From contig NZ_QJRL01000028.1 in the NCBI RefSeq assembly GCF_003205205.1, positions 1 to 64,000 of the forward strand: DNA of 64,000 nucleotides, read 5' to 3'. The notes under the pieces are model-generated. The model saw nothing but the letters and a program-made list of their open reading frames with translations, was not told the DNA's origin and ran no database searches. Below, piece by piece: positions 26,054 through 36,700 of the stretch. The DNA is from Pseudomonas sp. LB-090624 (GTDB lineage: Bacteria > Pseudomonadota > Gammaproteobacteria > Pseudomonadales > Pseudomonadaceae). How positions within the stretch are numbered: position 1 is the stretch's first letter; each line of letters begins with the position of its first letter. The translations under genes were made by a program, and so were the position numbers.

Positions 26054-26752
26054 ATGACCATGTCTCTGGGTAAACGAATGGGTGCCGAGCTGATCGGCAC
26101 CTTTTGGTTAGTGCTTGGCGGCTGTGGCAGTGCGGTACTCGCAGCCAGTTCCCCGGTCGGCATCGGTGTTCTTGGTGTCGCTTTCGCCTTCGGCCTCACC
26201 GTACTGACCATGGCTTTCGCCATCGGGCATATCTCCGGTTGCCATCTCAACCCCGCCGTGTCCTTCGGGTTAGTGGTGGGCGGCCGTTTCCCGGCCAAAG
26301 AGCTACTGCCCTACGTGATCGCCCAGGTGATCGGCGCCATCCTGGCAGCGGGGGTCATCTACCTGATTGCCAGCGGCAAGGCGGGTTTCGAGCTGTCTTC
26401 GGGATTGGCTTCGAATGGCTACGCCGACCACTCGCCCGGTGGTTATACGCTGGGTGCGGGTTTCGTCAGTGAGGTGGTGATGACGGCGATGTTCCTGGTG
26501 GTGATCATGGGCGCGACCGACGCCCGCGCACCGGCAGGCTTCGCGCCAATCGCGATCGGCTTGGCCCTGACCTTGATCCACCTGATCTCTATCCCGGTGA
26601 CGAATACTTCGGTCAACCCCGCGCGTAGCACGGGGCCGGCCTTGTTCGTCGGCGGCTGGGCCCTGCAACAGCTGTGGCTGTTCTGGGTGGCGCCGCTGAT
26701 AGGTGCTGCAATCGGCGGCGCGCTGTACCGGGGGCTTGCCAAAGAACCTTAG
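26054..26752 (+). CDS. aqpZ: aquaporin Z
   Basis: 232 residues from the ATG at 26054, AGGAAAGG upstream. Six helices and two NPA boxes are seen: GHISGCHLNPAVSFG and TNTSVNPARS. The ar/R selectivity residues match water-specific AqpZ: His and Thr in HLISIPVTNTSV and Arg after the second NPA. It should pass water, not glycerol. It is convergent with guaD, and their stop codons overlap by 4 bp (26749-26752). Being between purine genes seems incidental. Confidence 0.96.
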   Translation: MTMSLGKRMGAELIGTFWLVLGGCGSAVLAASSPVGIGVLGVAFAFGLTVLTMAFAIGHISGCHLNPAVSFGLVVGGRFPAKELLPYVIAQVIGAILAAGVIYLIASGKAGFELSSGLASNGYADHSPGGYTLGAGFVSEVVMTAMFLVVIMGATDARAPAGFAPIAIGLALTLIHLISIPVTNTSVNPARSTGPALFVGGWALQQLWLFWVAPLIGAAIGGALYRGLAKEP

Positions 26753-28053
26753 CGCTGGTGCACGCAACGCCCTGCAGCATAGGTTTCCCGCACAGTGCGG
26801 TCGTCACCCAGGGTGGTGAGCACGAACAAGGTTTCTTCAATGCTGTTGGACTGCTGAATGCGGTAGTCCAGCAGTGGCGTGGCCTTGTAGTCCAGTACCA
26901 CGAAGTCGGCGTCGTTGCCCGGGCGCAGGCTGCCGATGCGGTCGTCCAGGCGCAGGGCGCGAGCGCCGCCGAGGGTCGCCAGGTACAGCGATTTGTACGG
27001 GTGCAGGCGCGCGCCTTGCAGCTGCATGACCTTGTAGGCCTCGTTCAGGGTGTTGAGCAGCGAGAAACTGGTACCAGCGCCAACGTCGGTGCCCAGGCCC
27101 ACATTGACCTTGAAGCGCTCGGCCTGCGGCAGGTTGAACAGCCCGCTGCCGAGGAACAGGTTGGAGGTGGGGCAGAAGGCCACGGCCGAGCCGGTTTCGG
27201 CCAGGCGCTGGCATTCCTCGTCGCACAGGTGTACGCCGTGGGCGAACACCGAGCGCTCGCCGAGCAGCTCGAAGTGGTCGTAGACGTCCAGGTAGCCCTT
27301 CTGCTCGGGGAACAGTGACTTTACCCAGTCGATTTCCTTGAGGTTTTCCGACAGATGCGTGTGCATGTACACGCCCGGGTGCTCCTTGAGCAATTGGCCG
27401 GCCAGGGTCAATTGTTCCGGCGTGCTGGTCGGGGCGAACCGCGGGGTAACGGCATAATGCAGGCGGCCCTTGCCATGCCAGCGCTCGATCAGTGCCTTGC
27501 TTTCGGCGTAGCCCGATTCGGCGGTGTCGGTCAGGTAGTCCGGCGCGTTGCGGTCCATCATCACCTTGCCGGCGATCAGGCGCAGGTCCAAGCGTTCAGC
27601 CTCTTCGAACAGGGCATTCACCGACTCCGGGTGCACGCTGCCGAACACCAGCGCAGTGGTGGTGCCGTTGCGCAGCAGCTCCTTGAGGAAGATCTTCGCC
27701 ACCTGGTCGGCGTGGCTTTTATCGGCGAACTGCTTTTCGCAAGGGAAGGTGTAGGTGTTCAGCCAGTCCAGCAACTGCTCGCCGTACGACCCGATCATGC
27801 CGGTCTGCGGGAAGTGGATATGGGTGTCGATGAAACCTGGGGTAATCAGCGCATCCTGATAGTGCTCGACCGGGATATCGGCATCCAGGGTCGGCAACAG
27901 TTCGCTGGCATGGCCAATGGCACTGATACGACCATCGTCGACCACCAGCAGGCCGTCCTCGAAGTATTCATGGGAAGCCTCCAGGCCCACCTCGGCCGGG
28001 TCGGCGATGCTGTGCAGGATGGCGGCACGGTAGGCTTTGCGGGTAACGGTCAT
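26749..28053 (-). CDS. guaD: guanine deaminase
   Basis: 434 residues from the ATG at 28053 (MTVTRKAYRAAILHS). It is a zinc amidohydrolase with the guanine deaminase signature: FIDTHIHFPQTGMIGSYGEQ, then LLDWLNTYTFPCEKQF, metal/catalytic residues in HTHLSENLKEIDW and FAHGVHLCDEE, and GLGTDVGAGTSFSLL. It converts guanine to xanthine, the substrate of XdhAB. It is the last gene of xdhA-xdhB-xdhC-guaD, only 10 bp after xdhC. Confidence 0.96.
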   Translation of the reverse strand: MTVTRKAYRAAILHSIADPAEVGLEASHEYFEDGLLVVDDGRISAIGHASELLPTLDADIPVEHYQDALITPGFIDTHIHFPQTGMIGSYGEQLLDWLNTYTFPCEKQFADKSHADQVAKIFLKELLRNGTTTALVFGSVHPESVNALFEEAERLDLRLIAGKVMMDRNAPDYLTDTAESGYAESKALIERWHGKGRLHYAVTPRFAPTSTPEQLTLAGQLLKEHPGVYMHTHLSENLKEIDWVKSLFPEQKGYLDVYDHFELLGERSVFAHGVHLCDEECQRLAETGSAVAFCPTSNLFLGSGLFNLPQAERFKVNVGLGTDVGAGTSFSLLNTLNEAYKVMQLQGARLHPYKSLYLATLGGARALRLDDRIGSLRPGNDADFVVLDYKATPLLDYRIQQSNSIEETLFVLTTLGDDRTVRETYAAGRCVHQR

Positions 28054-28063
28054 AACACACTCG

Positions 28064-28909
28064 TCATATGGCTTGGCTGCGGCGTGAGGGCGGCAGCAAC
28101 TGGGCAATGGGGCCGGCATTGGCGGCAGCGTCGTGCTGGCCGAAGCAGGCGTTGTAGGTGGCGATGATTTCACCGGCGATGGACACGGCAATCTCGATGG
28201 GCAGCTTGCCCTTGACCTCGGCCAGGCCCATCGGGCAGCGCATGCGGGCCATGACGGCCTCGTCGTAGCCGCGCTCGCGCAGGCGGTGCTCGAACTTGAC
28301 CCGTTTGGTCTTCGAGCCGATCAGGCCGAACCAGGTGAAGTCGTTGCGTTTGAGAATGGCAGCAGTCAGTTCCAGGTCGAGCTGGTGGTTGTGGGTCATG
28401 ACGATGCAGTAGCTGCCGGGTGGCAGGGCTGCGACTTCGTCGACCGGCTCCTCACTGACCACCTTGGTCACCCCGTTGGGGATGAGTTCGGGGAATTCCT
28501 GTTCACGCGAGTCGATCCAGCGTACGCGGCATGGCAGCGCGGCGAGCAAGGGTACCAGAGCCCGGCCGACATGGCCCGCGCCGAACACGGCGATCTGGGC
28601 CTGCACGGCGGCCATGGGTTCGAACAGCAGCACGGTCACACCGCCGCAGCACTGGCCCAGGCTGGCGCCGAGGCTGAAGCGCTCAAGGTGCGGCGTGGTG
28701 CGCTGCTCTTCGAGCATTTGCCGGGCGATGTGCAGCGCCTTGTATTCCAGGTGGCCGCCGCCGATAGTGTCGAACAGACCGCTGGCGCTGACCACCATCT
28801 TCGAGCCTGCGTTACGCGGGGTCGAGCCGCGCTCCTCGATGATGGTCACCAGCACGCACGCTTCGCCACGGGACTGGTGGTCGGCGAGGGCGTTGATCCA
28901 TTGGTGCAT
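28064..28909 (-). CDS. xdhC: xanthine dehydrogenase accessory protein XdhC
   Basis: 281 residues from the ATG at 28909, AGAGGA upstream. Conserved parts: VTIIEERGSTPRNAGSKMVV at the N-terminus, FSLGASLGQCCGGVTVLLFE with the molybdenum-cofactor Cys, and a C-terminal Rossmann part (VFGAGHVGRALVPLL, WFGLIGSKTKRVKFE). XdhC binds and helps sulfurate Moco and inserts it into XdhB. It is 59 bp downstream of xdhB. Confidence 0.95.
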   Translation of the reverse strand: MHQWINALADHQSRGEACVLVTIIEERGSTPRNAGSKMVVSASGLFDTIGGGHLEYKALHIARQMLEEQRTTPHLERFSLGASLGQCCGGVTVLLFEPMAAVQAQIAVFGAGHVGRALVPLLAALPCRVRWIDSREQEFPELIPNGVTKVVSEEPVDEVAALPPGSYCIVMTHNHQLDLELTAAILKRNDFTWFGLIGSKTKRVKFEHRLRERGYDEAVMARMRCPMGLAEVKGKLPIEIAVSIAGEIIATYNACFGQHDAAANAGPIAQLLPPSRRSQAI

Positions 28910-28968
28910 GATGCAGATCCTCTTCAGTGCAACGCGGTCCGCTCCCACAGAAAAAGCGGAGCGCGGCG

Positions 28969-31368
28969 TTACTGGGTGACGGTTTCCAGCTCCGGTTCTG
29001 CGGACTGAGTGGCAGCCACCGCCTTGCGCATCTGCTCACACCCCCACAGCACCCTCTCCGGCGTTGCTGGCGCGTCCACCTGTGGCTGCACACGGTAGTC
29101 GGCCAGGCTGGCCACGGCATCCTTGATCGCGCACCAGGCGGCAATGCCCAGCATGAACGGCGGCTCGCCCACGGCCTTGGAGTGGAACACGGTGTCTTCC
29201 GGGTTCTTGCGGTTTTCCACCAGCTTTACGCGCAGGTCCAGCGGCATGTCGGCCACTGCCGGGATCTTGTAGCTGGCCGGGCCGTTGGTCATCAGCTTGC
29301 CCTTGGCGTTCCACACCAGTTCTTCGGTGGTCAGCCAGCCCATGCCCTGGATGAAACCGCCTTCCACCTGGCCGATGTCGATGGCCGGGTTAAGCGAATC
29401 GCCCACGTCGTGCAGGATGTCGGCGCGCAGCATCTTGTATTCGCCGGTCAGGGTGTCGACGATCACTTCCACGCAGGCGGCGCCAAAGGCGAAGTAGTAG
29501 AACGGCCGGCCGCGTGCCTGGCTGCGGTCGTAGAAGATTTTCGGCGTGCGGTAGAACCCCGTGCTGGACAGCGACACCTGGGCGAAGTAGGCCTGCTGCA
29601 CCAGTTGCTCAAAGCTGACGATCTGGTCGCGCACGCGTACATGGCCGTTGCGGAATTCGACATCTTCCTCGGTCACCTGATAGTGCCGTGCAGCAAACTC
29701 GGTCAGGCGCCGCTTGAGGATTTCGGCCGCGTTCTGCGCCGCCTTGCCGTTCAGGTCGGCACCACTCGACGCTGCGGTTGGCGAGGTGTTGGGTACCTTG
29801 TCGGTGTTGGTGGCGGTGATCTGGATGCGGCTGAAATCAACCTGGAAGATCTGCGCCACCACCTGGGCCACCTTGGTGTTAAGGCCCTGGCCCATCTCGG
29901 TGCCGCCGTGGTTCAGGTGGATGCTGCCATCTGTATAGATGTGGATCAGCGCACCGGCCTGGTTGAGGAAGGTGGCGGTGAACGAGATACCGAACTTGAC
30001 CGGCGTCAGCGCCAGGCCCTTCTTCAGCACCGGGCTGTTGGCGTTGAAGCGGCGGATCGACTCGCGTCGCTCGGCGTAGTCGCTGCTGGCTTCAAGTTCG
30101 GCAGTCATCTCCTCGAGCATGTTGTGCTCGACGGTCTGGTAGTAGTGAGTGATGTTGCGTTCGGTCTTGCCGTAGTAGTTGGCTTTGCGCACCGCCAGCG
30201 GGTCGCGGCCCAGGTGGCGGGCGATATGGTCCATCACCTGTTCGATGGCGACCATGCCCTGCGGGCCGCCAAAGCCGCGGTAGGCGGTGTTGGAGGCGGT
30301 GTTGGTCTTGCAGCGGTGGCCATGCACAGTGGCATCGCCCAGGTAGTAGGCATTGTCAGAGTGGAACATGGCGCGGTCGACGATCGAGCCGGAAAGGTCA
30401 GGCGAGTAGCCGCAGTTGCCGGCCAGGTCGAAATTGATGCCATGCAGGCGACCGTTGTCGTCGAAGCCTACGTCGTACTCGACGTAGAACGGGTGGCGCT
30501 TGCCGGTCATGGTCATGTCCTCGACCCGGGGCAGGCGCATCTTGGTTGGCTGGCCGGTCAGGCGCGCCACCACCGCGCACAGGCATGCCGGGCTGGCGGC
30601 TTGGGTTTCCTTGCCGCCAAAGCCGCCACCCATGCGGCGCATGTCCAGCACCACCTTGTTCATCGGCACATCGAGTACTTCGGCAACCAGCTTCTGCACT
30701 TCGGTGGGGTTCTGCGTGGAGCAGTAGACGATCATGCCGCCGTCTTCGGTGGGCATCACCGAGGAAATCTGCGTTTCCAGGTAGAAGTGCTCCTGGCCGC
30801 CGATGTGCAGGGTGCCCTGAATGCGGTGCGGGGCACTGGCCAGGGCGGCAGCGGAATCGCCACGCTGGTGGGTGTGGCTGTCGAGCACGAAGTGCTTTTT
30901 GCGTAGCGCATCGACCACATCCAGCACCGGCTCCAGGTCTTCGTACTCGACGATGGCGGCCATGGCCGCTTTGCGTGCGGTTTCAAGATCGCGGGCAGCG
31001 ACAGCGAGCACCGGCTGACCGAAGAACTCGACCTTGTCGATGGCCAGCAGCGGGTCGCCGGCCGCCACCGGGCCGATGTCTTTCAGGCCGGGGATGTCCT
31101 CATGGGTGATGGCAATGCGCACGCCCTCGAAGGCGTAGCACGGTGTGGTATCGATGCGCAGGATACGCGCATGGGCGCGGTCGGCGGTGCGGGCATAGAC
31201 GTGCAACTGGTTAGGGAATTCCAGGCGGTCGTCGATGTACACAGCCTCGCCGGATACATGCTTGTCGGCGCTGTCGTGCTTGACGCTGCGGCCGACCCCG
31301 GTGGTCAGGTCCTGGCTGAACAGTTCGGCCATCTCGGCCTGGCTCTTGGCTACGTGATGGTTAGACAT
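28969..31368 (-). CDS. xdhB: xanthine dehydrogenase, molybdopterin-binding subunit
   Basis: 799 residues. It carries the aldehyde oxidase/xanthine dehydrogenase a/b hammerhead (SADKHVSGEAVYIDDRLEFP) and the Moco-binding part: GGQEHFYLETQISSVMP, MGGGFGGKETQAA, NTAYRGFGGPQG, NHGGTEMGQGLNTKVAQV. The active-site Glu is expected in the KAVGEPPFMLG segment near the C-terminus. It hydroxylates hypoxanthine and xanthine to urate. Its start overlaps the end of xdhA by 8 bp. Confidence 0.97.
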   Translation of the reverse strand: MSNHHVAKSQAEMAELFSQDLTTGVGRSVKHDSADKHVSGEAVYIDDRLEFPNQLHVYARTADRAHARILRIDTTPCYAFEGVRIAITHEDIPGLKDIGPVAAGDPLLAIDKVEFFGQPVLAVAARDLETARKAAMAAIVEYEDLEPVLDVVDALRKKHFVLDSHTHQRGDSAAALASAPHRIQGTLHIGGQEHFYLETQISSVMPTEDGGMIVYCSTQNPTEVQKLVAEVLDVPMNKVVLDMRRMGGGFGGKETQAASPACLCAVVARLTGQPTKMRLPRVEDMTMTGKRHPFYVEYDVGFDDNGRLHGINFDLAGNCGYSPDLSGSIVDRAMFHSDNAYYLGDATVHGHRCKTNTASNTAYRGFGGPQGMVAIEQVMDHIARHLGRDPLAVRKANYYGKTERNITHYYQTVEHNMLEEMTAELEASSDYAERRESIRRFNANSPVLKKGLALTPVKFGISFTATFLNQAGALIHIYTDGSIHLNHGGTEMGQGLNTKVAQVVAQIFQVDFSRIQITATNTDKVPNTSPTAASSGADLNGKAAQNAAEILKRRLTEFAARHYQVTEEDVEFRNGHVRVRDQIVSFEQLVQQAYFAQVSLSSTGFYRTPKIFYDRSQARGRPFYYFAFGAACVEVIVDTLTGEYKMLRADILHDVGDSLNPAIDIGQVEGGFIQGMGWLTTEELVWNAKGKLMTNGPASYKIPAVADMPLDLRVKLVENRKNPEDTVFHSKAVGEPPFMLGIAAWCAIKDAVASLADYRVQPQVDAPATPERVLWGCEQMRKAVAATQSAEPELETVTQ

Positions 31369-32815
31369 AAGCGGTCACCCGGGTTTCGATATGCGGCGTT
31401 TGCTGTTCGATGAAGTACTTGCGCAGCAGGTTCTGCGCGGTCAGCAGGCGGTATTCCTTGCTGGCGCGGAAGTCGCTGAGCGGGGTGAAGTCCTCGGCCA
31501 GGGCCTGGCAGGCGCGCTCGATGGCGGCCTGGTTCCACGGCTTGCCGCGCAGCGCGGCCTCGCAGGCACGGGCGCGCTTGGGTATTGCCGCCATGCCGCC
31601 GAAGGCGATCCGCACACCGCTGACCACACCGTCTTCGATGCTCAGGTTGAAGGCTGCACACACGGCGGAGATGTCGTCGTCCAGGCGCTTGGACACTTTA
31701 TAGGCGCGGAACGCCCAGTCACTGGAGGCGCGCGGCACGATGATCTTCTCGATGAACTCGCTGTCCTGGCGAGCCGTGATGCGGTAGTCGATGAAGTAGT
31801 CTTCCAGCGGCATCACCCGTTGGCGTTCACCCTGGCGCAGCACCACCTGCGCGTCCAGGGCGATCAGCAGGGGGGGCGAGTCGCCGATTGGCGAGGCGTT
31901 GCCGATGTTGCCGCCGAGGGTGCCCTGGTTGCGGATTTGCAGCGAGGCAAAACGGTGCAGCAGGGCGCCGAAGTCGGGATATTCCTCGTTAAGCGCGCCA
32001 TAGCAGTCGGTGAGCGGGGTGGCGGCGCCGATTTCCAGGTGGCTGGCGGTTTTCTCGATGCGCTTGAGCTCAGCCACGTGGCCGACGTAGATCATCACGG
32101 GCAAGGTCTTGTGGAACTGGGTGACTTCCAGCGCCAGGTCGGTACCACCGGCCAGCAGTCGCGCTTCAGGGTGCGAGCTGTACAGGTCGGCCAGATCCGC
32201 CACGGTCAGCGGCACCAAGCAGCGCTTGTCGCCGCTGTTCAGCTCGCCGGTCTGCGTCGGGGCAATGGCCTTGAGGCGGCTGATGGTCTGCGCCTGCTGG
32301 GCATCGAACTGGTCACGGCAGGGCTGGCGGCAGCTTTGCTCGGCGGCGTCGAGGATCGGCCGGTAGCCAGTGCAGCGGCACAGGTTGCCGGCCAGGGCTT
32401 CCTGAGCCTGGTGCAGGTCGGGGCCACTGCTGTTCTTTTGCAGGGCGAACAGCGACATGACAAAGCCTGGGGTGCAGAAGCCGCACTGCGAGCCATGGCA
32501 ATCGGCCATGGCTTGTTGCACGCTGTGCAGTTGGCCTTGATGCTTGAGCCCTTCGACGCTGATCAGTTGCTTGCCGTGCAGCGACGAGACAAAGGTGAGG
32601 CACGAGTTGAGGCTGCGGTAGCGCAGGCTGTCGTTGCCTTGGTCGTCCTGGCTCAGTTCGCCGACCACCACGGTGCACGCACCGCAGTCACCACTGGCGC
32701 AACCCTCCTTCGTGCCGGGTTTGCCCAGGTGCTCGCGCAGGTACTGCAGCACTGTCATGTTAGGGTCCAGGGCGTGCTCACTACGCAGCTCCTGGTTGAC
32801 GAGAAACTGGATCAC
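31361..32815 (-). CDS. xdhA: xanthine dehydrogenase, FeS/FAD subunit
   Basis: 484 residues, GTG start at 32815. Domain order: plant-type [2Fe-2S] with CASGDCGACTVVVGE; second [2Fe-2S] domain with GSQCGFCTPGFVMS and NLCRCTGYRPI; FAD domain with RLLAGGTDLALEVTQ and GTLGGNIGNASPIGD. Electrons pass from the Moco subunit through both clusters to FAD and NAD+. It is the first gene of xdhABC-guaD. The 268-bp region shared with the divergent GntR gene at 33084 shows no TTGTATACAA site, so this operon may be controlled by that second regulator. Confidence 0.97.
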   Translation of the reverse strand: MIQFLVNQELRSEHALDPNMTVLQYLREHLGKPGTKEGCASGDCGACTVVVGELSQDDQGNDSLRYRSLNSCLTFVSSLHGKQLISVEGLKHQGQLHSVQQAMADCHGSQCGFCTPGFVMSLFALQKNSSGPDLHQAQEALAGNLCRCTGYRPILDAAEQSCRQPCRDQFDAQQAQTISRLKAIAPTQTGELNSGDKRCLVPLTVADLADLYSSHPEARLLAGGTDLALEVTQFHKTLPVMIYVGHVAELKRIEKTASHLEIGAATPLTDCYGALNEEYPDFGALLHRFASLQIRNQGTLGGNIGNASPIGDSPPLLIALDAQVVLRQGERQRVMPLEDYFIDYRITARQDSEFIEKIIVPRASSDWAFRAYKVSKRLDDDISAVCAAFNLSIEDGVVSGVRIAFGGMAAIPKRARACEAALRGKPWNQAAIERACQALAEDFTPLSDFRASKEYRLLTAQNLLRKYFIEQQTPHIETRVTAYV

Positions 32816-33083
32816 GGGGATGGCCTCGCAATGGTTTTATTGTTGTTGGGCGGACTCTAAGCAACAGCTGTCCAGCAGGTCAATATTTTTCTGACTCAAA
32901 GGTCAAGAAAATGCTCATATCCATGCCCGGCTTGTCATATCGCCCATATTACAAGCATAGATCGCGCCGCGTGAGGGCTGGCCATAGTGGTCAAATAAAG
33001 CGCCTGGCCCCTCTGCGCGATTACCGCCCAAGTACGCTACAATCCGCCACTTGTGCCCAGTTCAATGATTTTGAAGGAAAACC

Positions 33084-33743
33084 ATGACGTTCAAGGCCCC
33101 GGACAGCCTCTCCGAGCAGATTGCCGACTACCTGGCCGAACGCATCATCCGCGGCGAACTGGCGCCAGGCGAGCGTATCCAGGAGCTGAAGGTTACCCAG
33201 GCGCTCAATGTCAGCCGCGGCTCGGTGCGCGAAGCACTGCTTATCCTCGAACGTCGCCACCTGGTAGCCATCCTGCCGCGCCGTGGTGCCCATGTCACCG
33301 AACTGGACGAGCGCAGCGTGCGCAGCCTGTGTTCCTTGATGGGCGAGTTCTACATCCTGCTGGGCAACGCGGTTGCGCAAAAATGGCGCACCGAAGCCGA
33401 CCTGCGCCCGTTTCTGGAGATTCAGCAGCGCCTGCAGCGTGCCCACGACCAGCTGGACATCAAGACCTTTGTCGCTGACAGCTTTGCCGTGATGCGTGCG
33501 GCCTACCCGTTCGCCGACAACCCGTTCCTGCAGGAAACCGTAGAGAACCTGCAGCCGGCCATGAGCCGCGCCTACTACCTGTCGCTGGACCAGCGCCAGG
33601 CCAACATGATCGACTACCTCGACCTGTTCGCCCGCCTGCTCGAAGCCGTGGTCGCCCGCGACCTGCCGCGCATTCGCGAAGTGCTGACTGCCTATGGCCA
33701 GCGCAGCTGCGAGCTGGTGCTGGCGGCACTGGCCCGAGGCTGA
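33084..33743 (+). CDS. GntR-family (FCD) regulator divergent from xdhA
   Basis: 219 residues, AAGGAAAACC before the ATG. The HTH is LKVTQALNVSRGSVREALLI, followed by AILPRRGAHVTELDERSV; an FCD-type helical ligand domain follows. It is divergent from xdhA and ends only 3 bp before the smc ATG, so readthrough into smc is likely. Its DNA-binding region differs from the regulator at 25146, and the purine palindrome is absent from its own promoter region. Its ligand and targets are not known; xdhA is the natural candidate. Confidence 0.85.
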   Translation: MTFKAPDSLSEQIADYLAERIIRGELAPGERIQELKVTQALNVSRGSVREALLILERRHLVAILPRRGAHVTELDERSVRSLCSLMGEFYILLGNAVAQKWRTEADLRPFLEIQQRLQRAHDQLDIKTFVADSFAVMRAAYPFADNPFLQETVENLQPAMSRAYYLSLDQRQANMIDYLDLFARLLEAVVARDLPRIREVLTAYGQRSCELVLAALARG

Positions 33744-33746
33744 CCA

Positions 33747-36700
33747 ATGCGCCTGAAGTGCATTCGGCTGGCCGGCTTCAAATCGTTCGTTGACCCGACC
33801 ACGGTCAATTTCCCCAGCAACATGGCGGCCGTGGTTGGCCCCAACGGCTGCGGCAAGTCCAACATCATCGACGCGGTGCGCTGGGTGATGGGCGAAAGTT
33901 CGGCGAAGAACCTGCGCGGCGAGTCAATGACCGACGTCATTTTCAATGGCTCCAGTGGTCGCAAGCCGGTCAGCCAGGCCAGCATCGAGCTGGTGTTCGA
34001 CAACAGTGAAACCACCTTGGTTGGCGAGTACGCCGCCTACGCCGAGATTTCCATCCGCCGCAAGGTCACCCGCGACGGGCAGAACAGCTACTACCTGAAT
34101 GGCACCAAGTGCCGCCGGCGCGACATTACCGATATCTTCCTGGGTACCGGCCTGGGGCCGCGCAGTTATTCGATCATCGAACAGGGCATGATCTCCAAGC
34201 TGATCGAGGCCAAGCCCGAGGAGCTGCGCAACTTCATCGAGGAAGCCGCCGGCATTTCCAAGTACAAGGAGCGCCGTCGCGAAACCGAGAGCCGCATCCG
34301 CCGCACCCAGGAAAACCTGGCGCGTCTGACCGACCTGCGCGAAGAGCTGGAGCGCCAGCTGGAGCGCTTGCACCGGCAGGCCCAGGCGGCCGAGAAGTAC
34401 CGTGAGTACAAGGCTCAGGAGCGGCAGATGAAAGCGCGCCTGTCGGCCTTGCGCTGGCGCGACCTGGACGAACGGGTGCGCCAGCGTGAGGCGGTGATCG
34501 GTGACCAGGACGTGTCCCACGAGGCGCTGGTGGCCGAGCAGCGCAATGCCGATGCCAGCATCGAGCGCCTGCGTGACGGCCATCATGAACTGTCCGAACG
34601 CTTCAACCAGGTGCAGGGCCGGTTCTATTCGGTGGCTGGCGACATCGCCCGGGTCGAGCAGAGTATCCAGCATGGCCAGCAGCGCCTGCGCCAGTTGCAG
34701 GACGACTTCAAGGAAGCCGAGCGGACACGGCTGGAAACCGAATCGCACCTGGGCCACGACCGCACCTTGCTGGCAACTCTGGGCGAAGAGCTGGCCATGC
34801 TCGAGCCTGAGCAGGAAATGACCTTGGCCGCTGCCGAAGAAGCCGCTGCCGCGCTGGAAGAGGCGGAGCTGGGTATGCACGGCTGGCAGGAGCAGTGGGA
34901 CAGTTTCAACAACCGTTCCGCCGAGCCGCGCCGACAAGCCGAAGTCCAGCAGGCGCGCCTGCAGCAGCTGGAAACCAGCCTGGAGCGCCAGGCCGAGCGC
35001 CAGCGCAAGCTGGGCGAAGAGCGCGAGCAGTTGGGCAGTGATCCCCAGGACGCCGCCATGCTCGAACTGGCCGAGCAGTTGGCCAGCAGCGAAATGCTGC
35101 TGGAGGAATTGCAGTTATCCGAAGAACAGGTGGTCGAGCGCCTGGAAGGCCTGCGCGAGCAACTGCAGCAGGCCACTCACGCCCAACAGCAGGCACAGGG
35201 CGACCTGCAGCGCCTGGGCGGCCGCCTGGCCTCGCTGGAGGCCTTGCAGCAGGCCGCCCTGGAACCGGGGGCAGGGGCCGCTGACTGGCTGCATGGCCAA
35301 GGCCTGGAGCAACAACCGCGCCTGGCCGAGGGGTTGCGGGTCGAGCCGGGCTGGGAGCTTGCGGTGGAAACCGTGCTGGGCGCTGACTTGCAGGCCGTGC
35401 TGGTGGATGACTTCGACGGCCTCGATTTCACCGGCCTGGAACAGGGCGAGTTGCGCCTGCTGGTGGCAAGCGGCGCCGGTACCTCGTTGCCCGGCAGCCT
35501 GCTGGAAAAGGTCGAAGGCCGTGTCGACCTGGCACCTTGGCTGGGCCAGATCAAGCCTGTGGATGACCTGGCCCAGGCGCTGGCACAGCGTGCCTCGCTC
35601 GATGAGGGGCAGAGCCTGGTCAGCCGCGACGGCTACTGGGTTGGCCGGCAGTTCCTGCGGGTACGGCGCGGGGGTGAGGCCGAAGGCGGCGTGCTGGCGC
35701 GCGGCCAGGAAATCGAACGCCTGGGCGAGGAGCAACTGGCTCAGGAGGCGGCGCTGGAGCAGCTTGATCAACAGTTGCACGCGCTGCGCGAACAGCAGTT
35801 GGACTTCGAAGAACAGCGCGAACAACTGCGCCGCCGTACCCAGGAAGAAAACCGCCTGCACGGTGAGCTGAAGGCCAACCTTTCTGGCAGCCGCGCCCGT
35901 GCCGAGCAGGTTGAACTGCGCCGACGGCGCCTGCAGGAAGAACTGATCGAGCTGGAAGAACAGCGCGCCCTGGAGCACGAGCAACTGGGCGAGGCCCGCC
36001 TGCTGCTGCAAGAAGCCCTGGAGCTGATGGCCCAGGACACCGAACAGCGCGAGCAGCTGATGGCCCGCCGTGACACCCTGCGCGAAAGCCTTGACCGGGT
36101 GCGCCAGGAGGCCCGCCAGCACAAGGATCACGCCCACCAGTTGGCTGTGCGCCTGGGCTCGCTGCGGGCCCAGCACGATTCCACCCGGCAGGCCCTGGAG
36201 CGCCTGGAGCAGCAAGCCGCGCGGCTGACCGAGCGCCAGGAACAGCTGAGCCTGAACCTGGAAGAGGGCGAAGCCCCGCAGGAAGAGCTGCGCCTGAAGC
36301 TGGAAGCGCTGCTGGAACTGCGCATGAGCGTCGACGAGGAAATGCGCCAGGCCCGCCTGCACATGGATGAAGCGGACCGCGAGCTGCGCGATGCCGAAAA
36401 GCGCCGTACCCAGGCCGAGCAGCAGGCTCAGTTGCTGCGTGGCCAACTGGAACAGCTGCGGCTGGAGTGCCAGGGCCTGGATGTGCGGCGCAAGACCCTG
36501 CAGGAGCAGTTGCTGGCCGACGGTTACGACCTGCAAGGCGTGCTCGCCACCCTGGAGGCCGAGGCCAGCGAGCAGGGCACCGAGCAGGAGCTGGAGCAGC
36601 TTGAGGCGCGTATCCAGCGGCTGGGGGCAATCAACCTGGCGGCCATCGAGGAATACGAGCAGCAGTCCGAACGCAAGCGCTACCTGGATGCCCAGGACGC

